Assembly (NCBI GenBank): GCA_029262615.1
Contig: JAJCZD010000005.1
Span: forward strand, 62,001-126,000
Origin: Candidatus Babelota bacterium
GTDB lineage: Bacteria > Babelota > Babeliae > Babelales > Vermiphilaceae
DNA length: 64,000 nucleotides
Reading direction: 5' to 3'
Below, piece by piece: positions 51,635 to 60,862 of the stretch. The translations under genes and the position numbers were made by a program. The notes under the pieces were generated by a model, which saw nothing but the letters and a program-made list of their open reading frames with translations, had not been told where the DNA came from and made no database searches. The number at the start of each line of letters is the position of its first letter. Position 1 is the stretch's first letter.

Positions 51635-52657
51635 ATGGGACAAAAAATACTAGCTATAGAATCCTCGTGTGATGAAACTGCAGCAGCCGTTTATGATAGC
51701 CAAAAAGGAATGCTCTCAAACGAACTGTTTTCTCAGATGGAAATACATGCTATTTATGGTGGCGTGGTTCCTGAGGTTGCTTCTCGTGCCCACTTGGAAA
51801 AAATAAACTCTGTTGTTGAGCAAGCACTCACAAAAGCAGGTGTGCAATTAAAAGATATTGATGCAATTGCCGTTACTTCCAAGCCAGGGTTGCCGGGAGC
51901 ATTATTAGTAGGCTTATGTTTTGCAAAAGGCCTTGCATGGGCTCTTAATAAACCGATCATTGGCATAAACCATCTGGAGGGTCATGTATTTTCTGCACAG
52001 ATTGAAAACGACATTCCCTTTCCGTATTTATGCATTACTGCATCCGGTGGGCATACATCATTTTATTTAGTTGAGGATTTTGGCAAGTTTAGGTTAATTG
52101 GTCAAACGATTGATGATGCAGCCGGTGAGGCGTTTGATAAAATTGCAAAATTAATTGGCCTGCCTTACCCCGGTGGCCCAGAAATTGAAAAGTTGGCTCA
52201 AAAGGCAAACTTCAAAGATTACTTCAATTACCCGCGGCCAAAATCCAATAGTTTTGATTTTAGTTTTTCTGGCCTCAAAACAGCAGTGTTATATGATCTG
52301 GTCAAACGCGGTGCTTATGATCTGAAAACAAAAACATTTTTAAAACCGAATGATAAAATTTTGAAAGAACAGGTTGCTAGCTCGCTGCTTGTAGCAATCT
52401 GTGATGTATTCAAACAAAAATTAAAACTTGGTTTCAAAAGGTATCCTGAGGTCAAAGCAGTTGCCTTCGTTGGTGGCGTTGCCTGCAACAACTATATCCG
52501 TGAACAGTTAAAAGAATTTTGTACTAAGCATGGTAAACAATTTTTTACCCCATCAGCACAATACTGCACCGACAATGCCGGTATGATTGCTTTTGTTGGT
52601 AATTACAAAGCTAAGAATAAAGACTTTTCTGCTCTTGATTTGGATATTTTAGATTAA
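51635..52657 (+). CDS. tsaD: tRNA threonylcarbamoyladenosine synthase subunit TsaD
   Basis: 340 residues, full length. Kae1/TsaD transfers the threonylcarbamoyl group to A37 of ANN-decoding tRNAs. 'ILAIESSCDETAAAVYD', metal motif 'NHLEGHVFSA' (H-x3-H), 'CITASGGHTSFYLV', 'IDDAAGEAFDKIAKLIGLPY', and 'VGGVACNNYIRE' all present. Cytoplasmic, no leader. Convergent with 52649-53221 by 9 nt. Confidence 0.97.
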   Translation: MGQKILAIESSCDETAAAVYDSQKGMLSNELFSQMEIHAIYGGVVPEVASRAHLEKINSVVEQALTKAGVQLKDIDAIAVTSKPGLPGALLVGLCFAKGLAWALNKPIIGINHLEGHVFSAQIENDIPFPYLCITASGGHTSFYLVEDFGKFRLIGQTIDDAAGEAFDKIAKLIGLPYPGGPEIEKLAQKANFKDYFNYPRPKSNSFDFSFSGLKTAVLYDLVKRGAYDLKTKTFLKPNDKILKEQVASSLLVAICDVFKQKLKLGFKRYPEVKAVAFVGGVACNNYIREQLKEFCTKHGKQFFTPSAQYCTDNAGMIAFVGNYKAKNKDFSALDLDILD

Positions 52658-53221
52658 ATTTTCGGATTTATCCCTTCCAAGTATCTTTTCAGTCAAATCT
52701 GATAATGGTCCTAAACAATTAAATCTTGTAGTAAGGTAAATACCTACAATTTCTCTTTTTGTTGGAAATTGATCTGTTTTCAAAAATAATTCTTTGTGCT
52801 TATTAGTATAAAACTCACACCTACCAGGAATATAAATGACATTAGTCTCTTCAGGCTGTAATTGAAGAGATTCATATTCTTGACCCTTCCAAATTAATTT
52901 TCCATCTATAGATTTTATTTTTAAACCTACAGGCTTGTGGCAAGGTGCAGAAAATACCCCTGATCTATCTATCTGAGTTGTTCTAAAAACAATTTTTTCT
53001 AATTGCCAAAAAATGGAAGCTTCTTTTATTGAAATTCTTTTATTAATTACAACTTCAACATCTTCTTCTCTAGAGCAAACAGATTGGTATAATCCAACCT
53101 TTTTCTCAATTATATTTGGTACTTTGTTTAATTCATCGTCTTCTGTTTTTACCCAAGTGAGCAAATCCATAGAAAATGAATTAATTATTGTACAAAGTAA
53201 TATAAAAATTATTTTTTTCAT
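52649..53221 (-). CDS. Exported protein of unknown function
   Basis: 190 residues: leader MKKIIFILLCTIINSFSM then 'DLLTWVKTEDDELN', and a beta-rich body with Cys residues. Its start overlaps the stop of a short copied tail of the WD40-like gene by 4 nt, in the same way that 53312-53839 follows the real gene. That places it as a duplicate-derived downstream gene. Weak likeness to 53312 at the C-terminus ('KELFLKTDQFPTKREIVGIY' versus 'GKIYFLVKKNN' and 'FPVKEVIIFYY'). Confidence 0.65.
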   Translation of the reverse strand: MKKIIFILLCTIINSFSMDLLTWVKTEDDELNKVPNIIEKKVGLYQSVCSREEDVEVVINKRISIKEASIFWQLEKIVFRTTQIDRSGVFSAPCHKPVGLKIKSIDGKLIWKGQEYESLQLQPEETNVIYIPGRCEFYTNKHKELFLKTDQFPTKREIVGIYLTTRFNCLGPLSDLTEKILGRDKSENLI

Positions 53222-53299
53222 GTTTTATAATCCCTTAGATGAATTGAATGGCCATCTTTATTTGTTTGAATATACGCCAGAGATGCTTTTAAATCTTTT
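53205..53299 (-). repeat. Copy of the 3' end of the WD40-like gene (95 bp)
   Basis: 92 of 95 bases match 53823-53917. It encodes the orphan tail 'KDLKASLAYIQTNKDGHSI' and 'HLRDYKT' plus stop, with no body before it, and runs into the start of 52649-53221. Left by a recent local duplication. Confidence 0.9.
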
Positions 53300-53311
53300 C
53301 AATGTTTACTA

Positions 53312-53839
53312 TTACTTATTCAGGTAATAAAAAATAATTACTTCTTTTACAGGAAAATAAGTATCTAAATTATTCTTTTTAACTAGAAAATAAATTTTAC
53401 CCTCTTTATCTTTAACAAAACCATCACAAGCATTAAAACAGTCTACAATGACACCTTCACTAAGTTTCAACCCAAATTCAGGAATTGATTCGAAAGGTCC
53501 ATTAGTATCGATAGGTTCAGCAAAAATGAAACATGCAGAATCCAATACTTCTGGAGATAAGTCTATGCCTAAAGGAAATCCAATTGAATTTGCTGGATAC
53601 TCACATTTATAAGCATTCAATCTTGGAATAAATTGTTGAACAAAAGGTAGCTCAGCATGTTTTTTCAAAATAGATTCAAATTTTTTATAAAAATCCTGTT
53701 GGAATGTAACTGGTAGCTCTAACAAAGGCTTTGCTGAACCTTTTTCATTTAGTTTTTTTACCCCCGGAATTTCAGGTTTTACCATCCCAAATAAAAAGAC
53801 ATAATAACTCAAAGTTGATAATAAAATTATTTTTTTCAT
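53312..53839 (-). CDS. Exported protein of unknown function
   Basis: 175 residues: leader MKKIILLSTLSYYVFLFGM then 'VKPEIPGVKKLNEKGSAKP', mixed alpha/beta body. Its ATG overlaps the stop of the WD40-like gene (ATGA, 4 nt), so translation is coupled. Downstream lies the copied WD40 tail. No family recognised. Confidence 0.65.
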   Translation of the reverse strand: MKKIILLSTLSYYVFLFGMVKPEIPGVKKLNEKGSAKPLLELPVTFQQDFYKKFESILKKHAELPFVQQFIPRLNAYKCEYPANSIGFPLGIDLSPEVLDSACFIFAEPIDTNGPFESIPEFGLKLSEGVIVDCFNACDGFVKDKEGKIYFLVKKNNLDTYFPVKEVIIFYYLNK

Positions 53840-53917
53840 GTTTTATAATCCTTTAGATGAATTGAATGGCCATCTTTATTTGTTCGAATATACGCCAGTG
53901 ATGCTTTTAAATCTTTT
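53823..53917 (-). repeat. Original of the duplicated 95-bp segment
   Basis: 3' end of the WD40-like gene and the first codons of 53312-53839. Pairs with 53205-53299, three mismatches. Confidence 0.9.
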
Positions 53918-55173
53918 TTTAGGGCTGCCCTTTTTTTAAGACCCTGAAGATCCCATTTTGCAATCTTTATGCTTGAAAAGAATGTATCAAATCTACCAAT
54001 CAGTAAATCATTATCGAGAGCTAACGAATAACGCAATTCATCTTTTAATTGTATGGTAACAATATGATCAACAGAAAAAAACTCTCTTTCTTGGCCCAAA
54101 AATCTATCTTTACGCGGAGAAATACGGAACAATTTAATTGAATTATCATCACCAACAGCTAGTAATGATCCATCCTCACTGCATGCAAGAGTTCGTATCT
54201 CATGATTCATTTTTGTTATTTTTGAATATTGTTTCCAATTATTCTTTTCTTTTTTCCAACTAAAAACTTTTCCACTATGGTAGCCAATAAAGAGGAATAA
54301 ACCATCCTGGCTAAAAGAAAGGGATGAAACTTTTTCAACGTTAGGTTTAAATGGTAAAGGATGTAAGATATCTAACTTCTGCCATTTATCATTTTCTTGG
54401 TACCACATAATCACATGTGTTCCTCTGTGTTCAGTTCCACCACAAAAGCTAGTCCGCAAGCCCGCTGCAATAAGTTCGTTAGTGGGAGCAAACGCAAGTG
54501 CCGTTACTTCACAGCTTGGTAGAGCAACCTTTTGGTACCCCTGTTCTTTTTCTTTTTGAAAAACATGAACTCCTGTTTTTCCACCAGTGGCAATTATCAT
54601 TTTGTTAGGATGCAATGCCGCACATTTAATATCTTTTGTTTTTCCGATATTTTCAGCATCATTTTGTGCAAGCTCATCTCCCTTTTTTTCCATCTCTCTG
54701 AGAATTAAAGAATCCGTATCTACACAATGGCTAAAATCATAGATACAAACAGATTTTGTTCCTGGCTTGTTCCAAGCTAAGATTTCTTTATCCCACGGGC
54801 TTTTTTCACATTTTTGTATACTTGGGCTTGGAATAAGTGTTCTGGCTAGGGGAAATTCAACAAACCTGTACATGATGGCAGTTTGAGTTACTTTACTTAG
54901 TTTCTGAGTATTATTTTCTAGGTAAATAGAACCTTCTTTATTTGCTAACATTAATCTTACGATAGTAGTAAAATTTTCACGATCCCATCTGAGGTAGGGA
55001 TCTAGTTGTTGTAAAAGACCAAATCGTTGGGAGGTAGTAATTCGTTGTAATAACTTTACTGGCTCTGGATGATCACTCAACTGCCAATATGCAATTTTAT
55101 CTTCTGAAGGATCTGGTTCCATGCAATGGATAATATTTATTAAAAAGAACAATAAACAAAACTGTTTTTTCAT
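53836..55173 (-). CDS. Exported WD40-like beta-propeller protein
   Basis: 445 residues: leader MKKQFCLLFFLINIIHCM, then 'EPDPSEDK', a helical N-terminal part (about 20-160), and at least four WD-type blades: 'IKCAALHPNKMIIATGGKTG', 'VTALAFAPTNELIAAGLRTS', 'SSLSFSQDGLFLFIGYHSGK', 'RTLACSEDGSLLAVGDDNSI'. The last blade closes near 400, followed by a basic end. Propellers are protein-binding platforms typical of eukaryotes. It is the central gene of a 4-nt-overlap operon. Confidence 0.82.
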   Translation of the reverse strand: MKKQFCLLFFLINIIHCMEPDPSEDKIAYWQLSDHPEPVKLLQRITTSQRFGLLQQLDPYLRWDRENFTTIVRLMLANKEGSIYLENNTQKLSKVTQTAIMYRFVEFPLARTLIPSPSIQKCEKSPWDKEILAWNKPGTKSVCIYDFSHCVDTDSLILREMEKKGDELAQNDAENIGKTKDIKCAALHPNKMIIATGGKTGVHVFQKEKEQGYQKVALPSCEVTALAFAPTNELIAAGLRTSFCGGTEHRGTHVIMWYQENDKWQKLDILHPLPFKPNVEKVSSLSFSQDGLFLFIGYHSGKVFSWKKEKNNWKQYSKITKMNHEIRTLACSEDGSLLAVGDDNSIKLFRISPRKDRFLGQEREFFSVDHIVTIQLKDELRYSLALDNDLLIGRFDTFFSSIKIAKWDLQGLKKRAALKKDLKASLAYIRTNKDGHSIHLKDYKT

Positions 55174-55703
55174 AGTTCAATTTCTTTTACTGACACTTTA
55201 TCGATAAGCATTACTATTTTTACAACTGGTTTAGTCGGCAAGGTTGCATTAATAGTTGCTGCATCAAAATGGCGAGAAAAAATATCATCCATTTGGTCGG
55301 GATCATACCCTTTTAATTTCATAAAATCTAAATATAACAAACCATCTTCTGATTTTAAGATAGAGCTAGGTACTCTACGAAAAATATCTCTTTTTTCATG
55401 CGTATACGTTTCGCCTTGCAAAGGACGTAAAAAAGTAAAATGTTCATGTTTTAGTTCTAAACTCGCAACCATATCTAGTTTTTGAGTTTTTGGTACTCTT
55501 TTATAATGATTGATGCAATAACTCATTGCTAAGACTTTATACCATTGGCTAGTATGCTTATTTTCAACATATTCATTGTGCATACCTCCTCCAAAAAGCC
55601 GAAACCAAACGCGGTCCAACAGACTTGCTATTTTGATTTCTATTTTTGGTTTTTCCATAGCTGCGGCATTTAGAACAATAAAAATTAAAAGAAATTTTTT
55701 CAT
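55170..55703 (-). CDS. Exported protein, 'W-x-RLFG' pair member
   Basis: 177 residues: leader MKKFLLIFIVLNAAAM then 'EKPKIEIKIASLLDRVWFRL' and 'FGGGMHNEYVENK'. The first 100 residues align with the product at 55700 ('WWLRLFGNVSNSYAINQ', 'NPNFTFEQ' against 'HEHFTFLR'), so they are paralogues. 4-nt overlaps on both sides. The end 'VVKIVMLIDKVSVKEIEL' is a beta strand pair. No family recognised. Confidence 0.65.
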   Translation of the reverse strand: MKKFLLIFIVLNAAAMEKPKIEIKIASLLDRVWFRLFGGGMHNEYVENKHTSQWYKVLAMSYCINHYKRVPKTQKLDMVASLELKHEHFTFLRPLQGETYTHEKRDIFRRVPSSILKSEDGLLYLDFMKLKGYDPDQMDDIFSRHFDAATINATLPTKPVVKIVMLIDKVSVKEIEL

Positions 55704-56218
55704 TCTTGTTTCTTACTTTTTGCTTGTTGACCTACTTTATACACTATCAAATCTATTCTTTTTATACGCTTGATAGGGCGAGTGTCCTGAAGATTTTTCC
55801 GACCAATTTGTTCAACTAAATGCTCATCATCCAAATCGGGATCCCCTTCTTTATCTTCTAAGTTAATGAACTGCATTTGGTCAGAATTTTGGACAATATT
55901 AAGATGTGGACAAATAATTTTTGGAACTTCTTTTCCTGACTGCTCAAAGGTAAAATTTGGATTGGTTAATAATAGTTTTACAGTATAAAAATATTTGTAT
56001 TTATTTTCTCTTCCCAGATGATCATACACTATATTCACATCAAGAATTTTGAAGCGTTCTTGTGTTTTTTGATTAATTGCATAACTATTGCTTACATTAC
56101 CAAAAAGACGGAGCCACCAAGAATTACATTTGTTTGTTTCTCGTATAGTACAAGATCTTGTTGTAGAATCCATAGCAGTTGCATTTAAAATAAAAAATAA
56201 CAAAAGTATTTTTTTCAT
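55700..56218 (-). CDS. Exported protein, 'W-x-RLFG' pair member
   Basis: 172 residues: leader MKKILLLFFILNATAM then 'DSTTRSCTIRETNKCNSWWL' and 'RLFG'. First gene of the 52649-56218 operon, with a GGAAAGAATG ribosome site. Its C-terminal part differs from its paralogue and ends lysine-rich ('KVGQQAKSKKQE'). Function unknown. Confidence 0.65.
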   Translation of the reverse strand: MKKILLLFFILNATAMDSTTRSCTIRETNKCNSWWLRLFGNVSNSYAINQKTQERFKILDVNIVYDHLGRENKYKYFYTVKLLLTNPNFTFEQSGKEVPKIICPHLNIVQNSDQMQFINLEDKEGDPDLDDEHLVEQIGRKNLQDTRPIKRIKRIDLIVYKVGQQAKSKKQE

Positions 56219-56296
56219 TCTTTCCTCCAGTGTTTGCGGTTTTACGTTTCTCTGTAATAATAAACGAAAACAAACAGTTAAGAAAGAGGATTCCTG

Positions 56297-57286
56297 ATGA
56301 GCAATAAAAGCAGCATCGTTTTATTTATACTTTTTTTTACACAAACCTGCGCTAAAACTATTTTAATTACCGGGGCAGCAGGTTTTGTTGGCAGCCATTT
56401 GTCCAAAAAATTGCATGGTCAAGGCCATACAATCATTGCGATTGATAATTTATTAACCGGTTATCGCAAAAATATACAGGAACTTATTTCTCAACCTCGA
56501 TTTGTCTTTATTGAGCATGATATTATTGAACCAATCACCCTAGATCAAAAAATTGATTGGATTTTCAATCTAGCCTCTCCTGCTTCACCAAAAAGATACC
56601 AACAAGATCCAGTACATACTACCAAAACAAGTGTCATTGGTGTGCTCAACATGTTAGAACTAGCAAAACAACATAACGCACGCATCTTGCAAGCATCAAC
56701 CTCTGAGGTGTATGGTGATCCACTGCAACATCCGCAAACAGAAAATTATTGGGGCAACGTAAACCCAATCGGTCCACGCGCTTGCTATGATGAGGCAAAA
56801 AGATGCGCAGAAACATTATGCTTTGATTATCACCGCAAGTATGGTGTCAAAGTAAAAGTAATTCGCATTTTTAATACGTATGGCCCTGGCATGAGCCCTG
56901 ATGATGGGCGCGTGGTAAGTAATTTTATTTGCCAAGCACTGCAAAAAAAACCAATCACTATTTATGGTGATGGCAGCCAAACACGGTCTTTTTGTTATGT
57001 GAATGATTTGGTTGATGGCATTATTGCTATGATGGAAACGGATCCAGAGATTACGGGCCCAGTTAATCTAGGTAATCCGGATGAATATACTATTTTAGAA
57101 TTAGCCCAAAAAGTAAAGGATATGATTTTGGGAGTAGAATTTTGCTTTAAAGCATTGCCTCAAGATGATCCAACCAAACGAAAACCGAATATTACTCGTG
57201 CAAAACAATTGCTTGGCTGGGAACCTAAAATTTCTTTAGATGAAGGATTAAAAAGAACAATTGAGTATTTTCAAAAACATAAATAG
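56297..57286 (+). CDS. uxs: UDP-glucuronate decarboxylase-like enzyme with an added signal peptide
   Basis: 329 residues. The SDR fold makes UDP-xylose from UDP-glucuronate with bound NAD: 'ILITGAAGFVGSHLSKKLHG' (22-41), 'NLASPASPKRYQQDPVHTTK', 'TSEVYGDP', and Y-x3-K in 'GPRACYDEAKRCAETL'. The 'ASPASPxxYQ' and 'RVVSNFICQAL' blocks separate UXS from dTDP-glucose dehydratases. The first 20 residues (MSNKSSIVLFILFFTQTCAK) form a Sec leader, an AGAGGA site precedes this ATG, and no later Met precedes the glycine motif. Third nucleotide-sugar enzyme in the window with a leader. Confidence 0.93.
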   Translation: MSNKSSIVLFILFFTQTCAKTILITGAAGFVGSHLSKKLHGQGHTIIAIDNLLTGYRKNIQELISQPRFVFIEHDIIEPITLDQKIDWIFNLASPASPKRYQQDPVHTTKTSVIGVLNMLELAKQHNARILQASTSEVYGDPLQHPQTENYWGNVNPIGPRACYDEAKRCAETLCFDYHRKYGVKVKVIRIFNTYGPGMSPDDGRVVSNFICQALQKKPITIYGDGSQTRSFCYVNDLVDGIIAMMETDPEITGPVNLGNPDEYTILELAQKVKDMILGVEFCFKALPQDDPTKRKPNITRAKQLLGWEPKISLDEGLKRTIEYFQKHK

Positions 57287-57301
57287 AAAGTAAAAAATAG
57301 A

Positions 57302-57648
57302 TTAATCTTTATAAACCAAATGTATCACTGGTATTTTGCAAACATAAGCTGCCTCTAAATCATGGTAAAAGTATTTACCGTTATTGTCCCGAAACGTTTC
57401 ATCAGTATCTAAAGTGAATGTTGAACCATCAACTATGACAGAAATCTTACTTTTTCTTAGAGGTACACACAATTTTTCTTTATTTATTTGTTTTCTAAGA
57501 ACTAAATAAGCAACAAATGGAAATTATTTACTATTGATAGAAATTGCCTCTTTAGGTCTACAATAACCCACCTTGCTATAACTTTCAATTTGCATGCTTA
57601 AGCAAGCAAAAGGGTACAAAGCAAAAAATAATAAATAGATTTTTTCAA
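57302..57648 (-). pseudogene. Decayed small exported gene (frameshift plus in-frame stop)
   Basis: Downstream of rho, a leader-like stretch (TTG-initiated, '[15 protein letters not shown]') stops at once. One base shift continues as 'CLSMQIESYSKVGYCRPKEA', which meets TAA at 57524-57526, and the same frame then runs on as 'FPFVAYLVLRKQINK' to 'CKIPVIHLVYKD' before a stop at 57302. The continuing coding-like sequence across one stop argues for a recently broken gene of about 110 codons. The leader overlaps the rho stop codon by 4 nt. Confidence 0.6.
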
Positions 57649-59327
57649 CTTGTTTTTTTACCATTTTTATTAATCGATTCTAAAAATTCACGATTTGTTT
57701 TTGTTTTTTTCATCTTATCGATAAGAAATTCCATTCCCTCGATAGTATTCATCGTTCCTAAAAACTTCTGCAAGACCCAAACTCTTTTTAGATCCTCTTC
57801 AGTTTGTAGCAAATCATCACGACGAGTACCAGAGAGTAAAACATCAAAAGAAGGATAAATACGACGGTTAGAAAGTTTACGAGTCATATACATTTCCATA
57901 TTACCCGTACCTTTGAATTCTACAAAAATTACCTCATCCATACGAGAACCGGTATCAACCAAAGCTGTTGCGATAATCGTTAATGATCCGGCTTCTTCTG
58001 TTCGCCGCGCTGCACCAAAAAATCGTTTTGGTTTTTGCAAGGCATTTGCATCAATACCCCCAGTGAGAACTTTCCCTGATGCAGGGGCAACGGTATTATA
58101 GGCACGGCCTAAACGAGTAATAGAATCAAGCAAAATTACCACATCTTTGCCGGATTCAACTAAACGTTTTGCTTTACTCAAAACCATTTCTGCAACTTGA
58201 ACGTGCCTTTCTGCTGATTCATCAAAGGTGGAGCTAATAACCTCAGCATGTGCTCCCCGAATGGTTCGACGCATGTCCTCAACCTCTTCAGGGCGCTCAT
58301 CTACACCAAAGACAATTAAATAAATATCCGGATGGTTTTTTATTATGGCCTTTGCGATCTCTTTTAATAAAATTGTTTTACCTACCTTAGGAGGAGCTAC
58401 GATCAACCCACGCTGGCCCTTACCAATTGGGGTAAAAATATCCATAATACGTGTTGATATTGTCTCTGGATCACCATCAAGGTTAAGTTTTTCATTAGGA
58501 TGCAGTGGCGTTAACCTCTCAAAAGGGAAGCGATCACCCATTTTTACCGGATCATCAAAGTTAATTGTATCAATTTTCAAAAGTGCAAAATATTTCTCGC
58601 CTTCTTTTGGTTTTCGAATTACTCCCTTAATAGTATCTCCCGTTCTAAGGCCAAAACGGCGAATCTGGGAAGGGGAAACATACACATCATCTGGGCCGGA
58701 AATATAATCATAGGCCGCTGAGCGCAGAAAACCAAAACCGTCAGGTAATTTTTCTAAAACACCTTCAACTTCCAATTCCATTTCAGGATGAGCCAAGACA
58801 TACTGTATTTTTTCTACTAATTTATCTTTTTTTAAATAACCAGCACCAATAATACCTAAACGTCGTGCATATAAATTCAAATCATATAATGAAAGATCTT
58901 CAATATTGGCTCTTTTTAATTCATCATACCTGTTATCACGTGGTCGAAAAGGACGTTTGACAGGTCTTGAGGATTGATGACGATTACCACGATGACCAGA
59001 ATCACGATTCTGAGAATAGTGTGACCCATATGAGTCAGACCGTGCTTCTTGTTCCTTTTTTTCTGATACTTGTTGTGTAGGTTTGGGGGCAGGATTTTGT
59101 TTTTTAGCCTCTACCGAACCAACTGGTTTATCGATAGCCGGCTCTTTTTTTCTTATTACTTTGGGAACATTTGGTTGTGTTTGTTTTTCCTCAGGGGTGG
59201 TTGTTTTACTAATAGGGCGTGTTTTTGCCTTAGCTTTGGCAATAGTAGCGGAGACCTCTTGATCCTTCTTTTCCCGCGTTGACGCAGATGTATCAAGAGA
59301 TTGATCCTTAGGATCTTGCTTTTTCAT
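57645..59327 (-). CDS. rho: Transcription termination factor Rho
   Basis: 560 residues. The hexameric RNA helicase ends transcription at untranslated RNA. Residues 1-~130 are a Lys/Gln/Pro-rich low-complexity extension that many Rho proteins lack. The Rho N-domain follows ('[20 protein letters not shown]'), then the RNA-binding cold-shock fold ('[20 protein letters not shown]'), Walker A '[15 protein letters not shown]', '[15 protein letters not shown]' and the R-loop '[20 protein letters not shown]'. No leader. Both strong intrinsic terminators and Rho are therefore used here. Confidence 0.97.
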   Translation of the reverse strand: MKKQDPKDQSLDTSASTREKKDQEVSATIAKAKAKTRPISKTTTPEEKQTQPNVPKVIRKKEPAIDKPVGSVEAKKQNPAPKPTQQVSEKKEQEARSDSYGSHYSQNRDSGHRGNRHQSSRPVKRPFRPRDNRYDELKRANIEDLSLYDLNLYARRLGIIGAGYLKKDKLVEKIQYVLAHPEMELEVEGVLEKLPDGFGFLRSAAYDYISGPDDVYVSPSQIRRFGLRTGDTIKGVIRKPKEGEKYFALLKIDTINFDDPVKMGDRFPFERLTPLHPNEKLNLDGDPETISTRIMDIFTPIGKGQRGLIVAPPKVGKTILLKEIAKAIIKNHPDIYLIVFGVDERPEEVEDMRRTIRGAHAEVISSTFDESAERHVQVAEMVLSKAKRLVESGKDVVILLDSITRLGRAYNTVAPASGKVLTGGIDANALQKPKRFFGAARRTEEAGSLTIIATALVDTGSRMDEVIFVEFKGTGNMEMYMTRKLSNRRIYPSFDVLLSGTRRDDLLQTEEDLKRVWVLQKFLGTMNTIEGMEFLIDKMKKTKTNREFLESINKNGKKTS

Positions 59328-59447
59328 TAAAGACTCCTAGACAAAACACAAAAAACCATACAAAAATCCTACTGAAATTAAAAAACTAAACGAAAAGATT
59401 ATTTTCATTAAACTATAAGAAACTTGGTAAAAATTATTTCAATGTTA

Positions 59448-60332
59448 TTATTCTTTACCTTGTAATAACAGCATAACAGGGCTGGCCACATAAATTGAAG
59501 AAAATGTACCAAAAACTATGCCTATTAAAATTGCCAGCGAAAAATTTCTCAAGACTGGACCACCAAATACAAACAAAGCACCAACGGTTAATCCAGTTGA
59601 AATACTTGTTAAAATAGTCCGGCGAAATGTTTTATTCAAACTTATATTTACTATATCATAAAGTGAACGGTCACTCATAGACTTTATCGTATCTCGTATT
59701 TGAGAGAAAATGACGATAGTATCATTTATAGAATATCCCAATGTAGCCAATATAGCGGCTATCACTTCATTTGATATTTCTAAATCTAATATCATAAAGA
59801 TACCCAATATTACTACAGCATCATGTAATAATGCAAACACCGCACCTGCTGCAAACCCAATCGACCAAAACCTAATTGCAATATAACCAAGCATCACCAG
59901 CAAGGCACAGACAATAGCATAGATAGAATTAGTTCTGAGCGCTTTACCAACACCTGGGCCAACAGACTCAGTTGCTAGTACCGAAATTTTATTGCCTAAT
60001 AATTCTTCTTGCAATGCCTGAGCAATACGGTCGCCTAGTCCTTGTGCATCGACCTCAACCTCTGGTACCCGAACTTCTATTTCATTTGTATCAGCAAACT
60101 CACGAGTAGAGGCTTGTGGCCAACCATTTTTTGCCAAAATAGACTCTAATTGCTCAGCGTTAATAGATTCATCAAATTTAAGGCGGACAGATGTTCCACC
60201 GGTAAAATCTACACTAAACCGAAATGCTTGTCCGTAAACAGTTCTTTTATAAAAATAGAGCCCAACGGTGCCAATAATAACAAGGGAAGAAAATAATAAG
60301 GCAATAGTTCGGTATTTCAAGAAATTAATCAT
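59448..60332 (-). CDS. secF: Protein-export membrane protein SecF
   Basis: 294 residues with six membrane helices. With SecD it uses the proton gradient to help Sec-exported proteins leave the translocon. 'FSVDFTGGTSVRLKFDE' (38-54), 'GPGVGKALRTNSIYAI', 'YSINDTIVIFSQIRDTI' and 'RTILTSISTGLTVGALFVFG' are diagnostic. secD is not next to it, contrary to the usual secD-secF pair. It fits an organism that exports a large part of its proteome. Confidence 0.95.
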   Translation of the reverse strand: MINFLKYRTIALLFSSLVIIGTVGLYFYKRTVYGQAFRFSVDFTGGTSVRLKFDESINAEQLESILAKNGWPQASTREFADTNEIEVRVPEVEVDAQGLGDRIAQALQEELLGNKISVLATESVGPGVGKALRTNSIYAIVCALLVMLGYIAIRFWSIGFAAGAVFALLHDAVVILGIFMILDLEISNEVIAAILATLGYSINDTIVIFSQIRDTIKSMSDRSLYDIVNISLNKTFRRTILTSISTGLTVGALFVFGGPVLRNFSLAILIGIVFGTFSSIYVASPVMLLLQGKE

Positions 60333-60422
60333 TGATACTCTCCATGCGAGTGAATCTGTGTTTGTATCATAGTGATAGTGGCATTTTTAAAACGAATTTG
60401 CAAAATAATCTTTTAAGTAAAA

Positions 60423-60677
60423 TTAAGGAGCAATAATAGAGACGTATTTACGTCCTTTTGTACCATAGTGAAATTTAATCACACCAGGCGCTACCACAAA
60501 CAGAGTATCATCACCGGCACGACGCACACCACGACCTGGATGAATACGAGTCCCACGCTGGCGAACGATTATCTCACCACCATTTACAACATGGCCATCA
60601 AAAATTTTTACGCCGAGTCTTTTACTTTGACTATCACGACCGTTTCCCGTTGAACCGCCCGATTTACTGGTTGCCAT
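60423..60677 (-). CDS. rpmA: 50S ribosomal protein L27
   Basis: 84 residues, whole family signature: '[20 protein letters not shown]', '[20 protein letters not shown]', '[20 protein letters not shown]'. The N-terminal tail reaches the peptidyl-transferase centre. rplU, its usual upstream partner, is not on this side; an unrelated plus-strand gene is there. Confidence 0.97.
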   Translation of the reverse strand: MATSKSGGSTGNGRDSQSKRLGVKIFDGHVVNGGEIIVRQRGTRIHPGRGVRRAGDDTLFVVAPGVIKFHYGTKGRKYVSIIAP

Positions 60678-60862
60678 CGATTTCCTTTTTAGATTGAATT
60701 CTATCGAATTTGTGAAGATTCCCTGCAGATATGCAGGTTTCTACTTCTCATTATGGCCAAAAGAGCAAAAATGTCAATAATTGGCTTTTTGTCTCACCTT
60801 TTGGCTTTATCCCTTTCTTTAGGTATTCTTTATACTATTGTTTTTACTTCTCAGGAGTCTTC

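Noticed and set aside
57302-57648. Recoding (stop read-through or programmed shift) behind rho
   Set aside because: A shift and a stop both needed within about 80 bases make decay more likely; no slippery site or stem was evident.
60731-60862. Longer N-terminus for the 60863 gene
   Set aside because: It would place 44 residues before an evident signal peptide; CAGGAG precedes ATG 60863.
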